From: Myxococcus xanthus
Lineage (GTDB): Bacteria; Myxococcota; Myxococcia; Myxococcales; Myxococcaceae
DNA: 64,000 nucleotides
Direction of reading: 5' to 3'
Assembly: GCF_900106535.1 (NCBI RefSeq)
Contig: NZ_FNOH01000005.1
Coordinates: 1 to 64,000, forward strand
The notes under the pieces are model-generated. The model made no database searches and had not been told where the DNA came from. It saw nothing but the letters and a program-made list of their open reading frames with translations. Below, one piece after another: positions 9,266 to 19,800 of this stretch. The first letter of the stretch is position 1; the number at the start of each line of letters is the position of its first letter. The position numbers were made by a program, and so were the translations under genes.

Positions 9266-9922
9266 ATGGCCCCGACCCCACTGCGGTTCCTGCTGGATTT
9301 CATCTCGCCGTATGCCTACCTGGCCTGGACGCGCCTGCCGGCGCTCGCCGCGCGCCATGGCCGCACCGTGGAGCCGGTGCCCGTGCTGCTCGCGGGGGTG
9401 CTCAACGCGACGGGAAACATCGGTCCCGCGGAGGTCGTGCCCAAGCGGGCCTACATCTTCAAGCAGACCTTCCGCATCGCCCATGACCTTGGCGTGCCCT
9501 TCGCGCCGCCACCGACGCATCCCTTCAACCCGCTGCTCGCGCTGCGAGTGACGGCCGCCGTGGATGACGTGGAGGCCCGGAGCCGGCTGGTGAGCGCCCT
9601 GTATGTCTCCGCCTGGGGCGGCGGGAAGGGGGCGGAGTCGCCCGAGGCCGTGGGCGCGGCGATTCAGGCAGCGGGGCTGGACGCCCAGGCGCTGCTCGCG
9701 GCGGCCCAGACGCAGGAGGTGAAGGACCGGGTCCGGCGGAACACCGAGGCGGCGGTGGCCGCCGGGGCCTTTGGCGTGCCCACCTATCTGGCGGACGGCG
9801 AGCTGTTCTTCGGCGTGGACTCGCTGGGGCACCTGGAGCAGTTCCTGCGCGGCGAAGACCCGCTCACCCCGGCGGACGTCGAGCGCTGGCGCACGCTGCC
9901 AGCCAGCGCGTCCCGGCGCTGA
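9266..9922 (+). CDS. DsbA-fold protein, 2-hydroxychromene-2-carboxylate isomerase-like
   Basis: This 218-aa thioredoxin-fold protein of the DSBA/HCCA-isomerase (kappa GST-like) family has the N-terminal FISPYAYLAWTRLP motif and a C-terminal GAFGVPTYLADGELFFG cis-proline segment. It lacks a CxxC redox pair and a signal peptide, so a cytosolic isomerase or glutathione-dependent role fits better than disulfide formation. HCCA isomerase itself acts in naphthalene breakdown; nothing nearby supports that substrate. It follows the kinase by 66 bp. Confidence 0.85.
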   Translation: MAPTPLRFLLDFISPYAYLAWTRLPALAARHGRTVEPVPVLLAGVLNATGNIGPAEVVPKRAYIFKQTFRIAHDLGVPFAPPPTHPFNPLLALRVTAAVDDVEARSRLVSALYVSAWGGGKGAESPEAVGAAIQAAGLDAQALLAAAQTQEVKDRVRRNTEAAVAAGAFGVPTYLADGELFFGVDSLGHLEQFLRGEDPLTPADVERWRTLPASASRR

Positions 9923-10058
9923 AGCCAGCGCACGCGGGCGCCGCTTTCCGCTAGGGTCCCGGAGTCATGGTCTCCGGTCGGCCCGCCTTGTTGACCTCCC
10001 TCGTTCGGCTCCTCGCGCCCGTGGCGTGGGGGGCAATGCACCTGGAGGTCCTCCCTTC

Positions 10059-10706
10059 ATGAACGTCCTCGCCGAGTTGGGCATCGCCGTCGCCGGCCTG
10101 GTGCTGGCGCTCGTGCTGCTGTCCATGAATCTGTGGCGCAGCATCCTCTTCCTCTTCCCGTCCAGCGTGCGGGTGGAGCCTGAGGCGCCCGCGGACCAGA
10201 TGGATTTGCCCCTGGAGCTGTCGGGGCGCGCCAACCAGCTCCAGGCGCTGGGGTTCGTGCCGCTGGGCAGCCACGAGGAGAAACCGCGCCTCCAGCGCGC
10301 CACGCGCTCCTACGATTGGGCCCACCCGGGTGAGTGCGTCTTCGCCACGCTCCACGAGGGGCAGGGCGGCGCGCCCCGGCTGTACCTCCTCACGCCCCTG
10401 GCCTCCGGGGGCTTCGTCATCACCGCGGACTACCGGCGCCCGGCGCTGGAGGTGCCCGGCGTCTACCTGGCGGGTTCACTGGAGGACGCTCCGCCCGACC
10501 GCCTGCTGCGCGCGCACCTGCGCCGCCTGGACGGGTTGCAGCCCGCCGGGGATTTCACCTGGGAAGGCAGGGTGGCAGCCGGGCGTTCCTGGTACCAGGG
10601 GCTCGGTCGCAAGGAAATCCGGAAACAGAACCTTCAAGGTTTGTTGTGGACCGTCATCGCGCTTGCCATCGTCGCCAGCGCCTTTTTCGGGCCGCGCGCG
10701 CCCTAG
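10059..10706 (+). CDS. Membrane-anchored protein of unknown function
   Basis: About 215 aa with one hydrophobic segment at each end (roughly residues 5-32 and 190-208) and a soluble domain between. The topology suggests a hairpin or double-pass membrane protein. I recognise no domain. The ATG is preceded by GGAGG at a good distance (10043-10050). The longer open frame that begins upstream overlaps the previous gene and has no membrane-protein character before this Met. Confidence 0.7.
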   Translation: MNVLAELGIAVAGLVLALVLLSMNLWRSILFLFPSSVRVEPEAPADQMDLPLELSGRANQLQALGFVPLGSHEEKPRLQRATRSYDWAHPGECVFATLHEGQGGAPRLYLLTPLASGGFVITADYRRPALEVPGVYLAGSLEDAPPDRLLRAHLRRLDGLQPAGDFTWEGRVAAGRSWYQGLGRKEIRKQNLQGLLWTVIALAIVASAFFGPRAP

Positions 10707-10736
10707 GGCCGCCCGTCCCACACGTCACGACGTCAC

Positions 10737-10757
10737 GGCGCGCGTGCACCGCGCGCC
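10737..10757. other. Hairpin upstream of the thiolase gene
   Basis: An 8-bp perfect stem GGCGCGCG/CGCGCGCC with loop TGCAC lies between the membrane-protein stop and the thiolase start. There is no T tract. It may end the upstream transcript or shape the thiolase leader. Confidence 0.35.
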
Positions 10758-10782
10758 CCATGAGAGTAGGTAGACGACCACC

Positions 10783-11979
10783 ATGAAGAGCGTGTCCAAG
10801 AACGAGGAAATCTACTTCCTGTCCGGCAAGCGCACCCCGTTCGGTACCTACGGGGGAAGCCTGAAGGACCTCAGTGCCACCGACCTCGCCGTGGAGTCGG
10901 CGAAGGCCGCGCTGGCCCAGGCGAAGGTGTCTCCGGAAGACGTCCAGCACGTCGTCTACGGCAACGTGGTGCAGACCAGCGCGGACGCCATCTACCTGCC
11001 GCGCCACGTGGGCCTGCGCACCGGCGTGCCCGTCCCCGTGCCCGCGCTGGGCGTCAACCGGCTGTGCGGCTCCGGCTTCCAGGCCTTCATCACGGCGGCG
11101 GAGCTGATGCTCACCGAGCAGGCCGCCGTCGTGCTGGCCGGTGGCACCGAGTCCATGAGCCAGGCCCCCCACGTCATCCGCGGCGCCCGCTGGGGCCTGC
11201 CACTGGGCAAGGGCAGCCTGGAGGACATGCTGTGGACGGCCCTCACCGACAGCTACACCGGCCAGCCGATGGCGCTCACCGCCGAGCAGCTCGCGGTGGA
11301 CTACTCGCTCACGCAGGACCAGGTGGACGAGTACGCCGTCCTCACCCAGAAGCGCTTCGCCGCCGCGCAGGAGGCGGGCCGCTTCCAGGATGAAATCGCC
11401 CCCGTCACGCTGAAGACGAAGAAGGGGGAGACGGTGGTGTCCCGGGACGAGCACAACCGCCCGGAGACGTCGGTGGAGAGCCTGCGCAAGCTGCCCAAGG
11501 TCTTCAAGAAGGACGGCGTGGTGCACGCGGGCGCGGCCAGCGGCATCTGCGACGGCGCCGGCTCCATGGTGATGGCCACCGGCAGCTTCGTGAAGAAGCA
11601 CGGCCTGCAGCCCATTGGCCGGCTCGTCAACTGGGGCGTCTCCGGCTGCGACCCGAAAATCATGGGTATCGGCCCCGCGCCGGCCATCCGCCAGCTGCTG
11701 GAGCGCGCCCAGTGTCAGCTGTCGGACATCGACCTCTTCGAGGTCAACGAGGCCTTCGCGCCGCAGTACCTGGCGGTGGAGAAGGAGCTGGGGCTGCCCC
11801 GCGAGCGCACCAACGTCAACGGTGGCGCCATCGCCGTGGGGCACCCGCTGGGGGCTTCCGGCGCGCGCATCACCACCACGCTGGTGTACGAGCTGAAGCG
11901 TCGCGGCGCCCGCTATGGTATCGGGTCCGCCTGCATCGGTGGCGGCCAGGGCATCGCGGTGCTCGTCGAGGCGCTCTGA
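10783..11979 (+). CDS. Acetyl-CoA C-acyltransferase (thiolase)
   Basis: This 398-aa cytosolic thiolase catalyses reversible condensation of acetyl-CoA to acetoacetyl-CoA, or thiolytic cleavage of 3-ketoacyl-CoA. Active-site elements are complete: nucleophile Cys in [11 protein letters not shown] near residue 88, His in [12 protein letters not shown], and the second Cys in [10 protein letters not shown] near the C-terminus. The sequence cannot separate a biosynthetic from a beta-oxidation thiolase, and no hydratase/dehydrogenase partner is adjacent. Its TGA overlaps the ATG of the next small gene as TGATG. Confidence 0.92.
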   Translation: MKSVSKNEEIYFLSGKRTPFGTYGGSLKDLSATDLAVESAKAALAQAKVSPEDVQHVVYGNVVQTSADAIYLPRHVGLRTGVPVPVPALGVNRLCGSGFQAFITAAELMLTEQAAVVLAGGTESMSQAPHVIRGARWGLPLGKGSLEDMLWTALTDSYTGQPMALTAEQLAVDYSLTQDQVDEYAVLTQKRFAAAQEAGRFQDEIAPVTLKTKKGETVVSRDEHNRPETSVESLRKLPKVFKKDGVVHAGAASGICDGAGSMVMATGSFVKKHGLQPIGRLVNWGVSGCDPKIMGIGPAPAIRQLLERAQCQLSDIDLFEVNEAFAPQYLAVEKELGLPRERTNVNGGAIAVGHPLGASGARITTTLVYELKRRGARYGIGSACIGGGQGIAVLVEAL

Positions 11980-12224
11980 TGGCACAGGACTTCCAACCAG
12001 GACGCGAGATGAGCAACGAGGTGGACGCGAAGACGGCGCGTGAGCGGGCCAAGGCCATCGCGGAGCAGCGCCGCGCCGAGCGTCGCAACCGCAAGCGCAA
12101 GTGCGTGGTGTGCAGCGTGGAGGAGAGCGACAAGACGCCCCTGACGGCACACCCCGAAGGCATTGGCCCGGCCTGCAAGGACGAGGTCACCTGCCTGTCG
12201 CGCAAGGCCGCCAGCGGCCGGTGA
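11979..12224 (+). CDS. Small Cys-containing basic protein coupled to the thiolase gene
   Basis: An 81-aa protein starting in a TGATG overlap with the thiolase stop, which indicates translational coupling. The middle is a highly basic helix rich in Arg, Lys and Glu. The C-terminal 40 residues hold CVVC, then single Cys residues in PACKDE and VTCLS, which could form a small zinc site. A second in-frame ATG at 12009 is an alternative start. No family recognised; nucleic-acid binding is a guess from the basic helix and cysteines. Confidence 0.65.
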   Translation: MAQDFQPGREMSNEVDAKTARERAKAIAEQRRAERRNRKRKCVVCSVEESDKTPLTAHPEGIGPACKDEVTCLSRKAASGR

Positions 12225-12386
12225 CGTTCCAGCCCCCGGGCCCGCGCGCTCCGTGCGAGGCTCGGGAGCCCACCTCCCGGGTGGGGTGCCAGGACGCGCA
12301 AGGGCCGGATTGTCGGGCCCGATTCTTGATGGCGGAATCGTCTCGGGGTAAACGTCCAGAATCTCTGGTTTATGACGAGGGTCGGA

Positions 12387-12584
12387 ATGGGCGTTATCAG
12401 CTTCACGGGCGTCAAGGTGTTCTCCACCACGCTCGCGCGTGACCGCGAGAACATGGGTGAGAACATCACCAAGTGGCTCAAGGAGAACTCCAACCTCGAG
12501 GTGGTCGACCGGGTGGTGACGCAGTCCTCCGACAAGGAGTTCCACTGCTTGACCATCACGCTCTTCTACAAGCCGAAGGCCTGA
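12387..12584 (+). CDS. Small conserved-looking protein, function unknown
   Basis: 65 aa, starting at an ATG with GAGG six bases upstream; an earlier in-frame ATG at 12372 lacks such a site. The pattern of a beta-strand (VKVFSTTLA), a helix (MGENITKWLKEN), then two strands suggests a compact alpha/beta fold. A terminator-like hairpin follows at 12621, so it is probably a one-gene unit. Confidence 0.7.
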   Translation: MGVISFTGVKVFSTTLARDRENMGENITKWLKENSNLEVVDRVVTQSSDKEFHCLTITLFYKPKA

Positions 12585-12620
12585 TTGGCCGCGAGGCAGT
12601 TGACGAAGCGTGGGTGTTCG

Positions 12621-12655
12621 AGGGCGCTTTCCCCGGTGTCGGGGATGGGCGCCCT
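12621..12655 (+). terminator. Terminator-like hairpin after the 65-aa gene
   Basis: Nested stem: AGGGCGC pairs with GCGCCCT, and inside it CCCC pairs with GGGG. Flanking TGACGAAG (12601-12608) and CTTCGTCA (12654-12661) can extend or compete with it. There is only a weak T-rich tail. Confidence 0.6.
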
Positions 12656-12733
12656 TCGTCATTTGGGGTTGCGAAGCGAGCGGTGTTCCACCACCTTTGG
12701 ACGGCTCTGAGCAACGAGAGGATGGTGTACTGA

Positions 12734-13462
12734 ATGCGACCGATGAGGAGCTTCGGAGGCGGGGGCGGCGGCATGGGACTGCCCGGCCTGGAGACCACGG
12801 CGTCCAAGTTGGCGGTGGCGCTGGTGGCGGGCTCCGTGATGTTCCATCTCACGAAGTCGCAGTCGGGTGGTTTGCTGCTGCTGTTCCCGGACCTGGTGTT
12901 CGGCAAGCTCTACCTGTGGCAGCCGCTGACGTATGCCTTCATCGAGTCCAGCCCCATCGGCATCATCTTCGGCGCCATCATCACCTGGTCCATTGGCGGC
13001 TACCTGGAGTCCATCTGGGGCAGCAGGCGCCTGTTGATGGTGGCGCTGGGCATCGCGGTGAGCGCGGGCCTCATCACCTCGCTGCTGGCCATGCTGGTGC
13101 CCGGCGCGACGGTGCAGGCGTACGCGGGCGGCAACGTCATGACGTCGGTGCTCTGGGTGTCCTACGGACTCTCCATTGGCCGGGGACAGACGAACTTCTG
13201 GGGTCTGCCGCTGTCGGGCAACGCGCTGGCGGGCATCGGTGCGGGCTTCGTCGTCCTGTCGGCCGTCACCAGTGGCTGGCAGACGCAGGTGCCGGACCTG
13301 CTGGGCCTCTGCATGGCGTTCGCCTACGTGCGCGGGGCCAGCCCGCGCAAGCTGTGGCTGCACCTGCAGCACTGGCGGCTGCAGCGTCAGTTGAAGGGCC
13401 GCTCCAAGCACCTGCAGGTGGTGCGGCAGGACCGGCCGGACCGGGACCAGTACCTCAACTGA
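12734..13462 (+). CDS. Rhomboid-like multi-pass membrane protein, probably non-catalytic
   Basis: This 242-aa protein has about five or six membrane segments and a Gly-rich N-terminus. The LYLWQPLTYAFIE and GGYLESIWGSRRLL stretches match rhomboid-fold landmarks after TM1 and TM2. The protease serine motif GxSG is not visible where TM4 should be (the local sequence is YAGGNVMTSV), and no paired late-TM histidine stands out, so I treat it as a pseudo-rhomboid. The C-terminal 50 residues are a basic cytosolic tail. It is convergent with the sigma-54 activator gene, 18 bp apart. Confidence 0.7.
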   Translation: MRPMRSFGGGGGGMGLPGLETTASKLAVALVAGSVMFHLTKSQSGGLLLLFPDLVFGKLYLWQPLTYAFIESSPIGIIFGAIITWSIGGYLESIWGSRRLLMVALGIAVSAGLITSLLAMLVPGATVQAYAGGNVMTSVLWVSYGLSIGRGQTNFWGLPLSGNALAGIGAGFVVLSAVTSGWQTQVPDLLGLCMAFAYVRGASPRKLWLHLQHWRLQRQLKGRSKHLQVVRQDRPDRDQYLN

Positions 13463-13480
13463 CGCCGGGCCCTTCGCGAC

Positions 13481-15118
<1,638 letters not shown>

Positions 15119-15228
15119 GCTGTAGGACTCCTTCCAAAATGAGTGGAGTCTCTATCGTTTTGAGAGGCCCGTTGCACGGAAGGTTTAGGGGGCGGAGCAA
15201 ATCCAATAGGTTGGAGTTTTGGGTGTCG

Positions 15229-15244
15229 TGGTCTTCCGGTTGCA
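15229..15244 (+). promoter_or_regulatory. Weak candidate -24/-12 (sigma-54) promoter
   Basis: TGG and TTGCA are spaced so that GG and GC lie exactly 10 bases apart, as sigma-54 requires, but the four bases after TGG do not match consensus. The predicted start would lie about 6 bases before the dioxygenase ATG, which leaves no room for a ribosome site. It is listed because a sigma-54 activator gene is divergent. Confidence 0.25.
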
Positions 15245-15260
15245 TTAGAAGGCGGCCGTC

Positions 15261-16136
15261 ATGGGCGACGAACTCGACAGACGCGTGGTGCTTCAAGGCG
15301 CGGCGGCGGCCGGGGTGGTGGGTGTGCTGGGGGCGGGTGGCCCTGGCGGCGGCCAGGCCGTGGCCCCTGCGGCGTTCATCTCTCACGGCTCACCGATGGT
15401 GGCCCTGGACGCGGATGCCTACCCGCAGGCACTGCGTCGCTTCGGCGGCGAGGCCCAGGCGCGGGCCCTGGTGGTGGTGTCCGCTCATTGGGAGACGCCC
15501 GGCGAGATTCGCGTCACCGCCAGCGCGCAGCCGTCCCTCATCCATGACTTCTATGGCTTTCCCGAGCCGCTCTACCGCCTGCGCTACGGCGCGCCGGGTG
15601 CGCCGTCCCTGGCCGAGGACGTGGTCGCCCGGCTGAAGGCGGGCGGGTTGCCCACCGTGGCTGACGCGGAGCGCGGCTGGGACCACGGCGCGTGGGTGCC
15701 GCTGCTGCATGCCTTCCCGGAGGCGAAGCTCCCCGTCGTCCAGGTCTCCATGCCGCTGGGCGCGAGCCCCGCGGACATCGCGCGGATGGGCGAATTCCTC
15801 CGGCCGCTGCGCGCGCAGGGCGTGTTGTTGATGGGCAGCGGCGGCATCGTCCACAACCTGCGCCGGCTGAATTTTCAGGAGAAGGCGGCGTCCGTCGAGC
15901 CGTGGGCAGCGGCCTTCGATGCGTGGATTGCGCAGAAGCTGGAGGCGCGAGACTTCACCGGCCTTCAGTCATGGTTGGATGCACCGAACGCGCGGCTCGC
16001 GCATCCAAGGGCCGAACATTTGATGCCGCTCTATTTCGTCCTCGGAGCTGCCCTCCCCGAGGACCGTCTCACCCCCGTATTCGAGGGCTTCCATCACGGA
16101 ACCTTGTCCATGCGCAGCTTCGCGCTGCGCGCCTGA
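15261..16136 (+). CDS. Extradiol ring-cleavage dioxygenase-like protein (DODA/YgiD type), possible Tat substrate
   Basis: This 291-aa protein of the class III extradiol/4,5-DOPA dioxygenase family has metal-ligand candidates in AFISHGSPM near residue 40 and SAHWETPG near residue 75, a histidine in WDHGAWVPL, and a conserved GSGGIVHNLRRL. Ahead of this lies an unusual N-terminus, DRRVVLQGAAAAGVVGVLG, resembling a twin-arginine signal; typical YgiD proteins begin directly at the domain. If used, it would place the enzyme in the periplasm. A V4R-type activator is divergent, which suggests an aromatic inducer. Confidence 0.82.
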   Translation: MGDELDRRVVLQGAAAAGVVGVLGAGGPGGGQAVAPAAFISHGSPMVALDADAYPQALRRFGGEAQARALVVVSAHWETPGEIRVTASAQPSLIHDFYGFPEPLYRLRYGAPGAPSLAEDVVARLKAGGLPTVADAERGWDHGAWVPLLHAFPEAKLPVVQVSMPLGASPADIARMGEFLRPLRAQGVLLMGSGGIVHNLRRLNFQEKAASVEPWAAAFDAWIAQKLEARDFTGLQSWLDAPNARLAHPRAEHLMPLYFVLGAALPEDRLTPVFEGFHHGTLSMRSFALRA

Positions 16137-16167
16137 CTTCGCTGTATCTCCCAGGAGCACACTTCTT

Positions 16168-16782
16168 ATGAAGACGTCCATGAAGACCGCCGTTGCCCTG
16201 TTTTTCGCCCTCCCGTCCATCGCGCTGGCCTCCACCTGGAAGGTGGATGACTCGCACTCCAGCGCCGGCTTTTCCGTCCGTCACATGATGGTGTCGAACG
16301 TCACCGGCTCGTTCAACGTGAAGAGCGGCACGTTGAACCTGGATGACAAGGACATCACCAAGTCCAAGGTCGAGGCCGTGCTGGACGCGTCCACCGTCAA
16401 CACCGGCAACGCCAAGCGCGACGAGCACCTGCGGGCTCCTGACTTCTTCGACACGGCCAAGTTCCCGGAGATCACCTTCAAGTCCACCAAGGTCCAGAAG
16501 GCGGGCCAGGGCAAGCTGAAGGTCACCGGCGACCTGACCATGCATGGCGTCACCAAGCCGGTCGTCCTGGACGTCACGGGCCCGTCGAAGGAGTCCAAGG
16601 ACCCCTGGGGCAACACCCGCACGGGCGTGACGGCGACCACCAAGCTGAACCGCAAGGACTTCGGCCTGGCCTACAACCAGGCGCTGGAGGCGGGCGGCGT
16701 CGCGGTGGGTGAGGAAGTCACCGTGAACCTGGAGCTGTCGCTGGTGAAGCAGGCCGACGCCGCCGCGACGGACAAGAAGTAA
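16168..16782 (+). CDS. YceI family secreted lipid-binding protein
   Basis: This 204-aa protein has a cleavable signal peptide (cut after IALA) and a complete YceI domain: WKVDDSHSSAGFSVRHMMVSNVTGSF, then FFDTAKFPEITFKST, MHGVTKPVVLDV and LNRKDFGLAYN. The family forms a lipocalin-like barrel that binds polyisoprenoids in the periplasm; its physiological role is unsettled. The ATG has AGGAG upstream. It follows the dioxygenase by 31 bp and may share its transcript. A strong hairpin follows at 16808. Confidence 0.93.
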   Translation: MKTSMKTAVALFFALPSIALASTWKVDDSHSSAGFSVRHMMVSNVTGSFNVKSGTLNLDDKDITKSKVEAVLDASTVNTGNAKRDEHLRAPDFFDTAKFPEITFKSTKVQKAGQGKLKVTGDLTMHGVTKPVVLDVTGPSKESKDPWGNTRTGVTATTKLNRKDFGLAYNQALEAGGVAVGEEVTVNLELSLVKQADAAATDKK

Positions 16783-16807
16783 ACCTTCGCTTCTTCTGAA
16801 ATGACGG

Positions 16808-16843
16808 AGGGGCCTCCCACGGTGGTGGGGGCCCCTCTTTCAT
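16808..16843. terminator. Terminator hairpin between yceI and the repeat-protein gene
   Basis: A 12-bp G+C stem with a single T bulge (left arm 16808-16820, right arm 16825-16836), loop GGTG, followed on the plus strand by CTTTCATTT. It lies between convergent genes. Confidence 0.85.
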
Positions 16844-16888
16844 TTGCGGAGCACGGTGGCCCCGCCCGTCCTTCGGGGACGCGCCCGT

Positions 16889-19800
16889 TCAGCCCTCGGC
16901 CACCGCCTGCACGCTGGAGCGGTAGATGAAGATGCGCGCGGTGTTGGTGCGCTGGTCGGCGGGGATGACGAAGAAGCCCGGCGTGCTGCCCTGGAAGTCC
17001 TGGGAGAAGCCCGCGACCTGACGTCCGTCGTTGAAGGTGACCCGAATCTTCTGTCCCTCCACCTGCGGCTGACGCGCACCGGCGGCGAGCATGAAGAAGA
17101 TGGCCTTCACGCGCTTGCCCGGAATCTGCTCGGCGGCGAAGCCGCTCTGCTGCTCGAGGGAGATGACCTCATCGAGCAGGTCCGCGTCGCGGATGGTGCC
17201 GCGCTTCACCTGGCCTTCGACGGTGTGGATGATGACGCGGTGCTCGCCTTCCACGAAGGAGGTGAGGGCCGTGCCTCCGACGATGGCGGTGTCATCGAAG
17301 AGCGGCTCACGCTCCACGGCGACGTGGTTGGCGGGCGCGGCCGGCATGACGACGGCGGTGTGCTGCGCCTGCGCGGCGGTGGCCAGTGAGGCCGCCTGGG
17401 CGAAGTGCACGGGCGCCGACGCGACGACGGGGATGGCGGCCATGGGGGCGGGCGGCGGCACCACGGCTTCTTCCTCGACGTCGATTTCGGCCACCTCCTG
17501 CTCGAGCTCCATCGAGACTTCTTCTTCCTCGATGGGCATGGCCTCGGTGAAGTCCTGCGCCTGAGCGCCGAAGGGGCTGTCCGTGCTGGCGGCGGCCCAC
17601 TGCGACGTCACGGGGGCGCTGTCCAGGATGGGCTCGGCCTCCCACGCGGACGCCGCTTCGATGGGCTCGGCCTCCTCCATGACGGGCTCCACGTCCACGG
17701 AGGCGTCATTCCACTCCGCGGAGGCAGGCGTGGCCGTGTCCGCGAGGGAGACCTCTTCAGCGGATGCTTCGTTCCAGTTCGCCGTCTGCTCCGACGACCA
17801 CTCGGTGGTGGCGGGGGCGTCCCAGGTCGCGCTGGTGTCGTGGCTGGTCGCGGACCATTCCGCGGCCGCGGGGGCGTTGTCCGCGGGCGTGTCCCACTGC
17901 GAGGCGGCAGGCGCGCTCGTTGAGGCCCATTCGGCGGCCGGAGCGGCTTCCTCGATGGGGTCGGCCCACTCGGCCTGGACTTCCTCGGTGGCGGGCGTGG
18001 ACCACTCTGCGTGGGGGGCTTCCGTGGGCGTTGCCCACCCCTGCTGAGCGCCCTCCGCCGGAGCGGCGGCCCACTCTTCCTGGACTTCTTCTGCCTCGGG
18101 GGCGGCCCACTCTGCCTGCGCGCCTTCCGTGGGGGCGGCCCAGACAGGCTGGGCGGCTTCGGTCGCAGGCGAGGCCCACTCAGGCTGGGCTGCGGTTTCC
18201 GTGGCAGGCGTGGCCCACTCAGCCTGGACTTCCTCGGTCGCAGGCGAAGCCCATTCCGACGCCGGTGCAGCGGCATCGGTCGCCCACTCGGCCTGGACAT
18301 CCTCCGTCGCGGGCGAAGCCCACTCCGGTGCTGGAGCAGTGCCTTCCTCGGGCGTGGCCCACTCGGCCTGGACTTCCTCGGTCGCAGGCGAAGCCCACTC
18401 CGGTGCTGGCGCAGCGCCTTCCGCGGGCGTTACCCATTCGGCCTGAGCTTCCTCGGCAGCAGGATTCGCCCACTCGCCTTGCGCCTCTTCCGTCGCAGGC
18501 GAAGCCCATTCGCCCTGAGCCTCTTCTGCCGCAGGCGAAGCCCACTCCGGCTGCGCGGCTTCCACGGGCGCTGCGGCCCAGCCGGCCTGCGCGGCCTCGG
18601 TCGCGGGCGTAGCCCACTCGGACTGGGCGCCTTCTGCCGCAGGCGAAGCCCACTGCGACGATGCGGCGGCTTCGGTGGCAGGCGTGGCCCACTCGCCCTG
18701 AACCTCTTCAACTGCAGGCGAAGCCCACTCCGACGATGCGGCGGTTTCGGCCGCAGGCGTGGCCCACTCGGCCTGGACTTCCTCGGTCGCAGGCGAAGCC
18801 CACTCCGACGATGCGGCGGTTTCGGTGGCAGGCGTGGCCCACTCGGCTTGGGCGCCCTCGGCCGCAGGCGAAGCCCACTCCGACGATGCGGCGGCTTCGG
18901 CCGCAGGCGTGGCCCACTCGGCCTGGACTTCCTCGGTCGCAGGCGAAGCCCACTCAGGCTGAGCACCTTCGCCGGGCACGGCTTCGGTCGCAGGCGTGGC
19001 CCACTCGGGCTGCCCGGCGTTTTCGGTACCGGGAGCGGCCCAGTCGGTTCGTGCTGCTTCAGCCGCAGGCGTCGTAGCCCACTCGGGCTGCGCGGCGGTT
19101 TCGGTCGCAGGCGCAGTCCATTCGGTCTGAACTTCCTCGGCGGTCGCCCACCCGTTTTCAGAAGAGGCAGTCCATTCCGACTGAGCGGTGTCGGCGCCCG
19201 GCGTCGTCCAACCTGCCTGGGCATCCGTAGTGGCGTCAGCGATTTCTGGCGCAGCCCATTCGGCCTGGGCCTCCGTCGCCGCAGGTTCAGCCGTCAGGGT
19301 AGCTCCATCCTGCTGGGCGGGGTCGTCCCACTCGGCTTGCACTTCCACCGGCGCTGCGTCGAGCGTAGGGGTCGACCCATCGGCCTGAACCTCAGTGGGC
19401 GAGGCCTCAGAAGACTCGGCCCACTCGGCCTGGACTTCCACGGGCGCTGCTTCAGTCGACGCCGTGTTCCAGCCGTCGCTTGGGGGCGCTTCAGCCGTGG
19501 CCCACTGGGCCTGGCCGTCCTCGGCGATCGGCTCAGCCCACTCCGCTTGGATTTCGCCGGGCGCGGTCTCGGTGGAGGACGAAGCCCAGTCGGCCTGGGC
19601 TGCCTCGGGCGTGTTCGCAGCCCATTCTGTCTGCTCGCTGCCGAGGGCAGCTTGCGCGGCGGTCTCGGTCCACTGCGCCTGCGCCTCGGTGTGCGCCTGC
19701 TCCGCGGAGGTGGCCCACTCGGGTTGGGCTTCAGGGGCTGCCGCGCCTTCGGCCGCAACCCATTCGGGCTGGAGCTCGGTGGTGGAGTCGGCCCACTCGG

